NCBI RefSeq assembly: GCF_023074175.1
Contig: NZ_JADPKS010000117.1
Location: 1-35,095, forward strand
DNA length: 35,095 nucleotides
From: Bradyrhizobium sp. 139
GTDB taxonomy: Bacteria; Pseudomonadota; Alphaproteobacteria; Rhizobiales; Xanthobacteraceae
Direction: 5' to 3'
This document shows positions 22,607-30,335 of this stretch, piece after piece (the stretch's first letter is position 1; each line of letters starts with the position of its first letter). The position numbers were made by a program, and so were the translations under genes. The notes beneath the pieces are model-generated. The model did no database searches. It was not told the origin of the DNA and saw only the letters and a program-made list of their open reading frames with translations.

Positions 22607-24106
22607 TCAATCCGCCACGACCTTCACGCGATCCCGCACCTTCACCTGCGCGTTGCGATCGAGACCGTTGAGCACGCGGAAGCGCTCCGCGGGATGGTCG
22701 ACGCCGGCCATGCGGTGGGAGAGCGATTCCACGGTATCGCCGGGCTGCACGGTGATGACCTTGATGCGCAGGGGGCGCGCGGCCTGGATCTCCTCGAGCG
22801 TCAGGCGGCGGAATGAATTGACGGTCTCGCGCGCGTTGCGCTCGCTCTCGGTCGATTTCTGCCTTGCCGCGAAGATGAAGCGATAGACATCGCTGCCGAA
22901 GCGCAGCGCATAGACCTTGAACTGCCACTGATCGCCCTTGGCGGTAGCGGACGCAGCCGGAAAACCGTTGATGGTGATGTCCTCGGTGGAGGCCTTCTCG
23001 ACGCCCTCCATCCAGCCGGAATTCAGGTAATCGCCGAGCGACTGCTCGGCTGGCACCCGCACCACGTCGAAGCGCATCGCCTGCGAGCCGCCGTCACGCA
23101 CGCCGATCACCGCCTGCGCGGTATTGTCGAGCGTGAAATTGTCCGGCGCCTGGAAGGTGAAGCCGAGTTTTGGGTGCAGGAAACGCCGGCCGCGCACAAA
23201 ACCTTCGCTGGGATCTTCGCCGTAGACGAGGTTGTCGATTGCGGCGAGGTAGGTCTCGCGGTCGCGCTCGGCGCCCTCAGGCGCAGCATATTGCCGCGCG
23301 ATGGTCTGCGCATTCTGCACGCGCTCAGGGGTGGCCGGATGCGACGAGGTGAAATCCTGCGCGCGCGGATCGAGCGAAGTCTTGCCGACCTTCAGCTCCG
23401 CATTTCGCTCCATCGCCGAGAGGAAGCGCGCGGCGCCATAAGGATCGAAATGCGCGCGGGCGGAAATGCCGACGCCGATGCCGTCAGCCTCGAACTCCTG
23501 GTTGCGCGAAAAGCTCGCCATCGTGAGCTTGGTCTTGGCGAGCGCGAGCGCGGTGAGGTCGGGATCGTTGCTCATGTCGGTGACGACGCGGGTGACGATC
23601 GCGGCCTGGCGCGCCTGGTCCTCGCGCATCGCGGCATGCTTGGACAGCACATGCGCCATCTCGTGGCTGAGCACGGAGGACAATTCCGACGTGTCGCTGG
23701 CGAGCGCGAGCAGGCCGCGCGTGACATAGAGCTGGCCGTTCGGGAGCGCGAACGCGTTCACCGCGCCGGAATTGAGGATGGTGACCCTGTAGCCCTGGTC
23801 GGGGCGGTCGGACGCGGCGACCAGCCGGTCGACGGTCTTGCTCACCAGTGATTCGAGCCTGGGATCGTCATAGGCGCCGCCATAGCTCGCCAGAATACGC
23901 TCGTGCTCCTTCTCGGTGGCGGGGGTCTGCGCAACGGCCGGCTTCGGCTTGGGCATCGCGACCATTGGCGGGGTCGCCGCGGCCTGGAACCGGCCCATAT
24001 CGCCGCAGCCGGCGAGTACCATGCCCAGCGCAAGGCATAGCACGGCCGGCGCAGCCCGCAGGCGGCGTCGTTCACTCCATACGTGCCGTTCTAGCACCCC
24101 ATTCAC
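22607..24106 (-). CDS. M48-family lipoprotein metalloprotease (BepA-like) with LysM-like C-terminus
   Basis: About 499 residues. A lipobox LAGC (C34) after a hydrophobic stretch predicts a lipoprotein. The M48 zinc site is H148-E-M-A-H152 with the third ligand E204 in EFEAD (ExxxD). The protease part, to about residue 270, is followed by a second domain (KLGFTFQAPDNFTLDNT onward). The C-terminus is a short LysM-like segment (ITVQPGDTVESLSHRM ... VRDRVKVV) suited to peptidoglycan binding. Members act in outer-membrane protein quality control. The GTG at 24106 is given; GTG 24097 is an alternative and neither has a strong ribosome binding site. The family is firm; the substrate is inferred. Confidence 0.9.
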   Translation of the reverse strand: MNGVLERHVWSERRRLRAAPAVLCLALGMVLAGCGDMGRFQAAATPPMVAMPKPKPAVAQTPATEKEHERILASYGGAYDDPRLESLVSKTVDRLVAASDRPDQGYRVTILNSGAVNAFALPNGQLYVTRGLLALASDTSELSSVLSHEMAHVLSKHAAMREDQARQAAIVTRVVTDMSNDPDLTALALAKTKLTMASFSRNQEFEADGIGVGISARAHFDPYGAARFLSAMERNAELKVGKTSLDPRAQDFTSSHPATPERVQNAQTIARQYAAPEGAERDRETYLAAIDNLVYGEDPSEGFVRGRRFLHPKLGFTFQAPDNFTLDNTAQAVIGVRDGGSQAMRFDVVRVPAEQSLGDYLNSGWMEGVEKASTEDITINGFPAASATAKGDQWQFKVYALRFGSDVYRFIFAARQKSTESERNARETVNSFRRLTLEEIQAARPLRIKVITVQPGDTVESLSHRMAGVDHPAERFRVLNGLDRNAQVKVRDRVKVVAD

Positions 24107-24131
24107 GTCGCTTAACCCGTGCCTGGCCCTT

Positions 24132-24902
24132 TTAGGGCCTTACCCCTGCCGGCTCGTTCGCGCCCAGCAACTCGATCTGTCCCACAAGGCGCACATCGAT
24201 CCGCGGCCCTGTATTCCCTTCGACCCAACCTCGAACTCGAATACGCTTATTTTCCAATAACTTAAGGACGATCCCGGCGCTTTCGAACGCCTGTAAACTG
24301 CGCTTTGAAATAGTCACCGCAAAGCCGCGTGTCCAGTTCCGTCCAAAGTTGAGGTAGGTCATTGCCCCAGCTTGTCGGACCGACAGGACTTTGCCCTCGA
24401 CCACCATAAAGCGCCCCATCCCCGCCAAAATATCGTCCGGACTTTCCGCGTTTTTTATGGCCGAGGGGTCAGCCCAGTTGCCGTTTTTTTGGCGCCGCGC
24501 CTCTGCCTCCGCCGCGATCAGGGCGGCCGCGCAGTCCCTGTCCGCGATCTCCGCGGAGATCATGGCGTCGCCTTGGGCGAGGAGTGCGGCCTGGACGGAG
24601 GTGCCGCTTTCGCCCATGAAGACCAGTGCACCTTGGCGTCCATAACGATCGGGCGTGTCCTCGGTGCCGCGCAGGGTTACGTCGCGGCCGACGAGCAGTG
24701 ATGTCAGCGCCTGCTTCGTCGATGCCGTCGGCTCGATCCCGGTGAGACGGACCTCGCGACCGTCATCGAGACGGATGCTCCGCGCATCGACGATCGCCGC
24801 AACGCGGCCCTCGCCTTGGGACTCGAACTGGCACGGGCTCGCGCGTGCGGCGTGACTCGCGGCCAGGAGAATTGCGACGATGAGGTGAAGCCGTTGCGTC
24901 AC
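24132..24902 (-). CDS. Exported staphylococcal nuclease-like (SNase) domain protein
   Basis: 256 residues from GTG 24902: a signal peptide (LHLIVAILLAASHAARA, cleavage near ARA-SP) and an SNase-like OB-fold. The fold is seen in AIVDARSIRLDDGREVRLTGIEP, LLVGRDVTLRG and DRYGRQGALVF, where Arg in VRLTGI and the Arg residues of DRYGR correspond in position to catalytic or substrate residues of the family. A second hydrophilic part (about 170-256, VVEGKVLSVRQAGAMTYLNFG) resembles an additional OB-like strand set. A longer reading from an ATG in the 24978-25058 repeat is possible but would bury the signal peptide. It lies 25 bp upstream of the M48 protease gene, same strand, likely co-transcribed. 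Confidence 0.8.
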   Translation of the reverse strand: MTQRLHLIVAILLAASHAARASPCQFESQGEGRVAAIVDARSIRLDDGREVRLTGIEPTASTKQALTSLLVGRDVTLRGTEDTPDRYGRQGALVFMGESGTSVQAALLAQGDAMISAEIADRDCAAALIAAEAEARRQKNGNWADPSAIKNAESPDDILAGMGRFMVVEGKVLSVRQAGAMTYLNFGRNWTRGFAVTISKRSLQAFESAGIVLKLLENKRIRVRGWVEGNTGPRIDVRLVGQIELLGANEPAGVRP

Positions 24903-25245
24903 ATGACCCGGAGAGGTTGCGTTACGTGTCAGTTTTAACCCAAACGCGGCGGATCGCGAAGAGCCTTCGTCGCACTCCGTCATTGCGAGCGCAGCGAAGC
25001 AATCCCGAATCCCTCCGCGGAAAGACTCTGGATTTGCTTCGCTGCGCTCGCAACGACGGCGTGGAAACAGGTTATCCGATCGCACCATTCCGCTTTGCGG
25101 AAAACGCGCGTCGATCGCGAGACGCACATCGCGCTTCTGCTTGCTGCGCTCTGGCGCATGCGGCATGATTGCGGCAACAGCTTCAGCCAAGAGCAATAAC
25201 CAAGCCGCCATCAGAGTACGGCGCGATAAGGGAGGTCTTTTTTCA
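24903..25245. other. 343-bp divergent gap
   Basis: Between the nuclease-like gene (minus) and the binding protein (plus). It contains the 24978-25058 inverted repeat. Apart from that and the ribosome binding site AAGGGAGG before 25246, no gene or clear promoter was recognised. Confidence 0.5.
24978..25058. repeat. Intergenic inverted repeat (CGTCATTGCGAGCGCAGCGA type)
   Basis: The left arm CGTCATTGCGAGCGCAGCG pairs with the right arm CGCTGCGCTCGCAACGACG, and inner GAAGCAAT with ATTTGCTTC. It is of the kind found in many copies in rhizobial genomes. Confidence 0.7.
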
Positions 25246-26451
25246 ATGAAGAGAATTTTGTCGAGCATTTTTGCCGCGTCGTTTGCCCTGAGCGCAAGCG
25301 CCGTGCAGGCCCAGGACAAGCCGCCACTCAAGATCGGCGGCATCCTCGACATGTCGAGCCTGTATGCCGACATCACTGGTCCCGGCAGCGAGACCGCGGC
25401 CAAGATGGCCGTTGAGGATTTCGGCGGCGAGGTGCTGGGCCGCAAGATCCAGGTGATGGCGTCCGACCATCTCAACAAGGCCGATCTCTCGGCCAACATC
25501 GCCCGCGACATGCTCGACAACCAGGGCGTCGAGATGATCTACGACGTCGCGGCCTCCGCGACCGCGCTTGCCGCCGGCGAGATCGCGAAAGCGCGCAACA
25601 AGATCATCATGTTCAACGGCCCGGGCTCGATCCGCCTCACCAACGAGGCCTGCGGCCCCTACACTATCCACTACGTGTTCGACACCTATGGCCAGGCCAA
25701 CGTGAGCGGCCTTGCCGCCGTGAAGTCGGGCCTCGACACCTGGTTCTTCCTCACCGCCGACTACGCCTTCGGCCAGGATCTGGAGAAGGACACCAGCGCC
25801 GTCGTCACCAAGACCGGCGGCAAGGTGCTCGGCGCCGTGCGCCATCCGCTCAACACGTCGGATTTCTCGTCGTTCCTGCTTCAGGCGCAGGCCTCCAAGG
25901 CCAAGGTGATCGGGCTCGCGAACGCCGGCGGCGACACCGTCAACGCCATCAAGCAGGCGGCCGAGTTCGGCATTACCAAGGGTGGCCAGAAGGTCTCGCC
26001 CCTGCTCGCCTTCGTCTCCGACATCGATTCGATCGGGCTGGAGACCGCGCAGGGCCTGCTGCTGGCCGAAGCGTTCTACTGGGACCTCAACGACGACACG
26101 CGCGCGTTTTCGAAGCGCTTCATGGAGCGCACCAAGCGGGTGCCGACCTCGGCGCAGGCCGGCGTCTACTCTTCCGTCACGCATTATCTGAAGGCGGTGA
26201 AGGCCGCCGGCACGACGGATGCGGCCGCGGTCATCAAGGTGATGAAGGAAACGCCGATCAACGACTTCTTCGCCAAGAACGGCAAGATCCGTGAGGACGG
26301 CCGCATGATCCACGACATGTACCTGTTCGAGGTGAAGAAGCCGTCGGAGTCCAAGGGCCGCTGGGACGACTACAAGTTGCTCGCCACCGTGCCCGGCAGC
26401 GAAGCGTTCCAGCCGCTGGAGCAGTCGCGTTGTCCGCTGGTGAAGAAATAG
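25246..26451 (+). CDS. Liv-type (HAAT) ABC transporter substrate-binding protein, no permease nearby
   Basis: 401 residues from ATG 25246, with a strong GGGAGG site. The signal peptide (MKRILSSIFAASFALSASAVQA) is followed by a type I periplasmic binding fold (LKIGGILDMSSLYADITGPGSE onward) and a Cys-containing C-terminus (EQSRCPLVKK). It belongs to the same broad family as the protein at 11635 but is clearly divergent from it. The next genes on this strand are a crotonase and a VOC protein, suggesting uptake of a substrate that is then degraded as a CoA ester. No permease or ATPase subunit genes are present. Confidence 0.93.
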   Translation: MKRILSSIFAASFALSASAVQAQDKPPLKIGGILDMSSLYADITGPGSETAAKMAVEDFGGEVLGRKIQVMASDHLNKADLSANIARDMLDNQGVEMIYDVAASATALAAGEIAKARNKIIMFNGPGSIRLTNEACGPYTIHYVFDTYGQANVSGLAAVKSGLDTWFFLTADYAFGQDLEKDTSAVVTKTGGKVLGAVRHPLNTSDFSSFLLQAQASKAKVIGLANAGGDTVNAIKQAAEFGITKGGQKVSPLLAFVSDIDSIGLETAQGLLLAEAFYWDLNDDTRAFSKRFMERTKRVPTSAQAGVYSSVTHYLKAVKAAGTTDAAAVIKVMKETPINDFFAKNGKIREDGRMIHDMYLFEVKKPSESKGRWDDYKLLATVPGSEAFQPLEQSRCPLVKK

Positions 26452-26477
26452 TCGCGTCGAGCGAGCCGCACATGAGC

Positions 26478-26585
26478 TGTCATCCCGGGGCGCGACGAAG
26501 GCGTGAGCCCGGGATCCATCGGGCGGCAGTGACGGTTGAGGAATGGATTCGGGCTCGCGCCAAGAGGCGCGCCCCGGAATGACGG
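26478..26585. repeat. Intergenic inverted repeat (GTCATCCCGGGGCGCG type)
   Basis: The outer arms GTCATCCCGGGGCGCG and CGCGCCCCGGAATGAC pair with one mismatch, with inner GAGCCCGGGATCCAT / ATGGATTCGGGCTC. It lies between the binding-protein and crotonase genes and ends about 30 bp before the crotonase start. Confidence 0.7.
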
Positions 26586-26613
26586 AGCAAAACAACAACG
26601 AGGGAGACCACCC

Positions 26614-27405
26614 ATGAGCAACGACATGGTCCTGCAAAAGCTCGAAGGCGGACTGCTCACGATCACGATGAATCGTCCCGAGCGGAAGAACGCGCTCAAC
26701 CCCGACATGGTAGCCGGGCTGGTCGAGGCGGCGCGGCGCGCGGCCGACGATCCGGAGGTGCGCGCGGTGCTGTTCAAGGGCGCAGGCGGCTCGTTCTGCG
26801 TCGGCGGTGACGTCAAATCGATGGCGGCAGGCCGTGCGCCGCTGCCGTTCGAGGTGAAAATGGCGAACCTGCGCCGCGGCATGGAGGTCTCGCGCATCCT
26901 GCACCAGATGCCGAAGCCCGTGGTGGCGCAGCTCGATGGCGCCGCGGCCGGCGCCGGTCTTTCCATGGCGTTGTCCTGCGACCTGCGCATCGCCTCCGAA
27001 TCCTGCAAGATCACGACCGCCTTCGCCAAGGTCGGCTTCTCCGGCGACTACGGGGGCACCTATTTTCTCACCCAGCTGCTCGGCAGCGCGCGGGCGCGCG
27101 AGCTCTATCTGACCTCGCCGGTGCTCACGGCGAAGGAGGCGCATGCGATCGGCATGGTGACGAAAGTCGTCCGCGACGCCGAGATCGACTCCGCCGCGCA
27201 CGAGCTCGCGCTATCGCTGGCGCAGGGGCCCTCGATCGCGCTCGGCTTCATCAAGCGCAACATCAACAACGCCGAGCATCTGGCGCTGGAAGATTGCTTC
27301 GACGGCGAGGCCATCCATCACACCCGTTGCAGCGACACCGAGGACCACAAGGAAGCCGCGAAAGCCTTCGTCGAAAAGCGCAAGCCGACCTTCAAGGGCG
27401 CATGA
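26614..27405 (+). CDS. Enoyl-CoA hydratase/isomerase (crotonase) family
   Basis: 263 residues. Oxyanion-hole motifs SFCVGGDVKSM and AAAGAGLSMALSCDLRI are seen. By alignment to rat crotonase, the first catalytic Glu (E144) is replaced, while a Glu in RARELYLTS sits at the E164 position. The GDYGGT motif carries an Asp, as in PaaG-type isomerases (PDSGG). A role as a delta-isomerase or atypical hydratase is therefore plausible. ATG 26614 has GAGGGAG upstream. The stop overlaps the VOC gene start (ATGA). Confidence 0.9.
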   Translation: MSNDMVLQKLEGGLLTITMNRPERKNALNPDMVAGLVEAARRAADDPEVRAVLFKGAGGSFCVGGDVKSMAAGRAPLPFEVKMANLRRGMEVSRILHQMPKPVVAQLDGAAAGAGLSMALSCDLRIASESCKITTAFAKVGFSGDYGGTYFLTQLLGSARARELYLTSPVLTAKEAHAIGMVTKVVRDAEIDSAAHELALSLAQGPSIALGFIKRNINNAEHLALEDCFDGEAIHHTRCSDTEDHKEAAKAFVEKRKPTFKGA

Positions 27406-28157
27406 CCATGGCACCCTATATGCGGCTGCGCCAGATCTGCCTGGTCGCGCCGCAGCTCGCGCCTGTGATCTCCGACATCGCCGAGATCATGGGCCTCGCC
27501 GTCTGCTACCGCGATGGCAATGTCGCCAAATACGGCCTGGAGAACGCGCTGCTCCCGGTCGATACGGTTTTGCTCGAGGTGGTCGCGCCGTTCAAGGGCG
27601 GCACCACCGCCGGCCGCTTCATCGAGAAGACCGGCGGCCGCGGCGGGTACATGGCCATCTTCTGCTGCAACGATCCCGACGAGCGCGGCAGGAATGCCGG
27701 CGCCATGGGCGTGCGCACTGCGAACGTCATCGACCACGCGCCCTATCACGGCGTGCAGCTTCACCCCCGCGACTGCCGCGCCGCCTTCATCGAGTTCAAC
27801 CACACCCAAGGCAGCGATGATATTCTGGGCCCGTACCCGCCGGCGGGGCCGGACTGGCAGAAGTTTATCCGCAAGGACGTGACGCAGGCGCTGACGGGTG
27901 TGGAGATGCAGAGCCCGGATCCGGAGGGGCTCGCGGAGCATTGGGGCAAGATCATCGGGGTTGTGCCTGATGGCAATGCCGAATTGAAACTGCCCAATGC
28001 CACGTTCCGCTTCGTTGAAGGCGCGAGCGAGATCATGAGCGCGCTGGAGTTTCGGGTGGTTGATGCCGCGCGGGTGCTGCATGCGGCGCGGGCGAAGGGG
28101 CTTGCGGTGGCGGGCAACGAGTTCTTGCTGGGCGGGGTAACTTTTCGCGTTAGTTGA
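27402..28157 (+). CDS. VOC-superfamily (glyoxalase-like) protein
   Basis: 251 residues from ATG 27402, which overlaps the preceding stop as ATGA; ATG 27408 is the alternative. There are two glyoxalase-like modules: RQICLVAPQLAPVISDIAEIMGL (N-terminal) and a second betalphabeta unit beginning around residue 155 (QALTGVEMQSPDPEGLAEHWGKIIGV). The middle GGYMAIFCCND and HGVQLHPRDCRAAFIEFNHT carry possible metal ligands (His, Glu). The specific reaction (lyase, dioxygenase or epimerase such as methylmalonyl-CoA type) is not determinable. Coupled to the crotonase, so probably in the same pathway. Confidence 0.8.
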   Translation: MTMAPYMRLRQICLVAPQLAPVISDIAEIMGLAVCYRDGNVAKYGLENALLPVDTVLLEVVAPFKGGTTAGRFIEKTGGRGGYMAIFCCNDPDERGRNAGAMGVRTANVIDHAPYHGVQLHPRDCRAAFIEFNHTQGSDDILGPYPPAGPDWQKFIRKDVTQALTGVEMQSPDPEGLAEHWGKIIGVVPDGNAELKLPNATFRFVEGASEIMSALEFRVVDAARVLHAARAKGLAVAGNEFLLGGVTFRVS

Positions 28158-28170
28158 TTGCTAGTGATCC

Positions 28171-28296
28171 GTCACCCTGAGGTGCTCGCCTCTTCGGCGA
28201 GCGTCGAAGGGCGACGGCCACCAGCCGGGCCGTTCATCCTTCGAGGCTCCCTGCGCGGTGCTGTGCACCGCGCAGCTCGCGCCTCAGGATGACGGG
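28171..28296. repeat. Intergenic inverted repeat (CACCCTGAGG type), between convergent genes
   Basis: The outer arms GTCACCCTGAGG and CCTCAGGATGACGGG are imperfect mirror arms, with inner hairpins (TCGCCTCTTCGGCGA and GCGCGGTGCTGTGCACCGCGC). Related to the 2393-2518 element. Confidence 0.65.
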
Positions 28297-28329
28297 TTGA
28301 GAGAGGGCGTGCAGCGACACGGCGCGCGA

Positions 28330-29142
28330 TCACCGTCCCTTGAAGTTTGCGACGCGGCGTTCTTCCGTGGCCTTCACGCCTTCCTTGAAATCTTCCGTCG
28401 CGCGCAGCCGCGTCTGCTCGCCGAGCTCATGGTTGGTCGCTGCCATGACGCGATCGGCGAGTGCCGCGCGCATCGTGGCGCGGGTGGAGAGGAGGCCGAG
28501 CGGCGAGCATTCGGCGATCTCGCCGGCGAGCTTCATCGCGGCTGATTTCACCTGGTCCTGCGGCACCAGTTCGTTGGCGAGGCCCCATTTGACCGCTTCT
28601 TCGCCGGTGACGCGGCGGCTGGTGTAGAACATCAATTCCGCGTTGTTCTTGCCGATCAGCTCGGGCAGCGTCACCGTCAGGCCGAAGCCGGGATGGAAAC
28701 CCAGCTTGGTGAAGTTCGCGGAGAAACGCGCTTCGGGGCAGGTGACGCGGAAGTCCGCGGAGACCGCGAGGCCCAGGCCGCCGCCGATGGCAGCGCCTTG
28801 CACGGCCGCGACGATCGGCTTCCTGGCGCGAAAGATGCGCACGGCCTGGATGTAGAGATGGTTGATCGGTCCCAGATTGTCGGCCGGGTCGCCCTTCTTC
28901 TCGGCTTCGCGTGCCTCCTGCGCCTGCCGCGCCGGATCACCGAAATTGGCGCCGGCGCAGAACGCCTTGCCCTGCGCCGAGAGAACGGAGGCGCGAATCT
29001 CGATATCGCGGTCGAATTCGTCGAGCGCATCCGCGATCTGGTTGATCAGCGAGATGTCGAAGAAGTTGAGCGGCGGGCGGCGGATTTCGATGGTGCCGAC
29101 GTGCCCGACTTTCTCGACGCCGATATCTTTATAAGTGCTCAT
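28330..29142 (-). CDS. Enoyl-CoA hydratase/isomerase (crotonase) family
   Basis: 270 residues. The oxyanion motifs KAFCAGANFGDP and GAAIGGGLGLAVSADFRV are present. The region corresponding to crotonase E144 reads FTKLGFHPGFGLT, with no Glu or Asp; a Glu in NAELMFYTS sits near the E164 position. That argues against a canonical syn-hydratase. ATG 29142 has a CGAGGA site upstream. It is the last gene after the two acyl-CoA dehydrogenases on the same strand (15 bp from the nearer one), so probably one operon. Confidence 0.9.
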   Translation of the reverse strand: MSTYKDIGVEKVGHVGTIEIRRPPLNFFDISLINQIADALDEFDRDIEIRASVLSAQGKAFCAGANFGDPARQAQEAREAEKKGDPADNLGPINHLYIQAVRIFRARKPIVAAVQGAAIGGGLGLAVSADFRVTCPEARFSANFTKLGFHPGFGLTVTLPELIGKNNAELMFYTSRRVTGEEAVKWGLANELVPQDQVKSAAMKLAGEIAECSPLGLLSTRATMRAALADRVMAATNHELGEQTRLRATEDFKEGVKATEERRVANFKGR

Positions 29143-29157
29143 GATGTCCTCGAAGGT

Positions 29158-30318
29158 TTAGCGGAGGCCAAGCCCGCGGGCGATGATGCCGCGCAGAACT
29201 TCAGTTGTGCCGCCTTGGATGGTGAGTTTCGGTGCGGTCTTGATGGCGAAGTCGAGCTGCCGCTCCAGCGTCTCGCGATTGGTCGCGGTCTCCTCGACGA
29301 AGGCGGCGAGATCGCGCACGCGGTGCGGAAGCTGCTGCTCCCAGACCGTCCCGATGTCCTTGACGATGGACGCCTCCACCACCGGCTCCTTGCCGGCCTG
29401 CAGCATGCCGGCGACGGAGACCGACATGCGCCGCATGGTGTGGAGCTGGGCGACAAGGCGGCCGATGCCTTCGGCGCTGCGCGTGTCCGGGTTCGGACCG
29501 ACTGCGCGGACCAGCTCGGTCAGCACGTAATAGGTTTCGAGGAAGCGTTCCGGCCCGGAGCGCTCATAGGCGAGCTCACTCGTCGCCTGCTTCCAGGCGC
29601 CGTCGACTTCGCCGAGGACGTGATCATCGGGCACGAAGAAATCGGTGAAGACGACCTCGTTGAACTCGTACTGGCCGGTGATCTGGCCGATCGGGTTCAC
29701 CTGGATGCCCGGCTGCTTCATCTTGACCAGGAACTGGGTCAGGCCGTGACGGCGGTTTTCCTTGGTCGGCTGCGAGGTCCGGAAGATCGCGATCATGTAG
29801 TCAGCGATATGCGCCGACGAGGTCCAGATCTTGGTGCCGTTGATGAGATAACCGCCGTCGGTCTTGGTCGCGCGCGTCTTCGCGGCGAACAGGTCCGAGC
29901 CGGAATTCGGTTCGCTCATGCCGATGGCAAAACAGACCTCGCCGCGGCAGATGCGCGGCAGGATGTCCATCTTGATGTTTTCAGGGGCGTATTTCAGCAG
30001 CACTGGCCCGCTCTGGCGGTCGGCGACGAAGAAGCGCCGCGTCGGCGCGTTCGCGACGCGCATCTCTTCCGTCACCACATAGCGTTCGAGGAAGGAGCGC
30101 TCCTGGCCGCCATATTTCTTCGGCCAGGTCATGCCGAGCCAGCCCTTGGCGCCGACCCGGCGGGAAAATTCCGGCGCGTCGGTGTCCTCGCGGTTGGGCT
30201 TGTGCGGATCGAAGGTGCCGGCAGCGATTTCGTCGGCGAGGAACGCGCGCACTTCCTTGCGCAGCTGCTCGCATTTTTCGGGCAGGCGGATCGGATCGAA
30301 GCGGAGGGCAGCAGTCAT
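29158..30318 (-). CDS. Acyl-CoA dehydrogenase, larger subunit of a likely heteromeric pair
   Basis: 386 residues from ATG 30318. The full ACAD fold is seen: N-terminal helices (LPEKCEQLRKEVRAFLADEI), the flavin-sheet motifs CFAIGMSEPNSGSDL and YLINGTKIWTSSAH, and the C-terminal helices ending GGTTEVLRGIIARGLGLR. It oxidises an acyl-CoA at C2-C3, passing electrons to ETF. The neighbouring shorter ACAD 17 bp upstream fits the alpha2beta2 architecture known from ChsE/FadE-type enzymes that act on bulky acyl-CoAs. Co-directional with the crotonase. The substrate is unknown. Confidence 0.92.
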   Translation of the reverse strand: MTAALRFDPIRLPEKCEQLRKEVRAFLADEIAAGTFDPHKPNREDTDAPEFSRRVGAKGWLGMTWPKKYGGQERSFLERYVVTEEMRVANAPTRRFFVADRQSGPVLLKYAPENIKMDILPRICRGEVCFAIGMSEPNSGSDLFAAKTRATKTDGGYLINGTKIWTSSAHIADYMIAIFRTSQPTKENRRHGLTQFLVKMKQPGIQVNPIGQITGQYEFNEVVFTDFFVPDDHVLGEVDGAWKQATSELAYERSGPERFLETYYVLTELVRAVGPNPDTRSAEGIGRLVAQLHTMRRMSVSVAGMLQAGKEPVVEASIVKDIGTVWEQQLPHRVRDLAAFVEETATNRETLERQLDFAIKTAPKLTIQGGTTEVLRGIIARGLGLR

Positions 30319-30335
30319 TTTGTCTCGTCCCCTGG

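Noticed and set aside
25243..27201. Long minus-strand ORF (652 aa) opposite the binding protein and crotonase
   Set aside because: Shadow of two confirmed plus-strand genes; it also crosses the intergenic repeat, and the composition is antisense-like.
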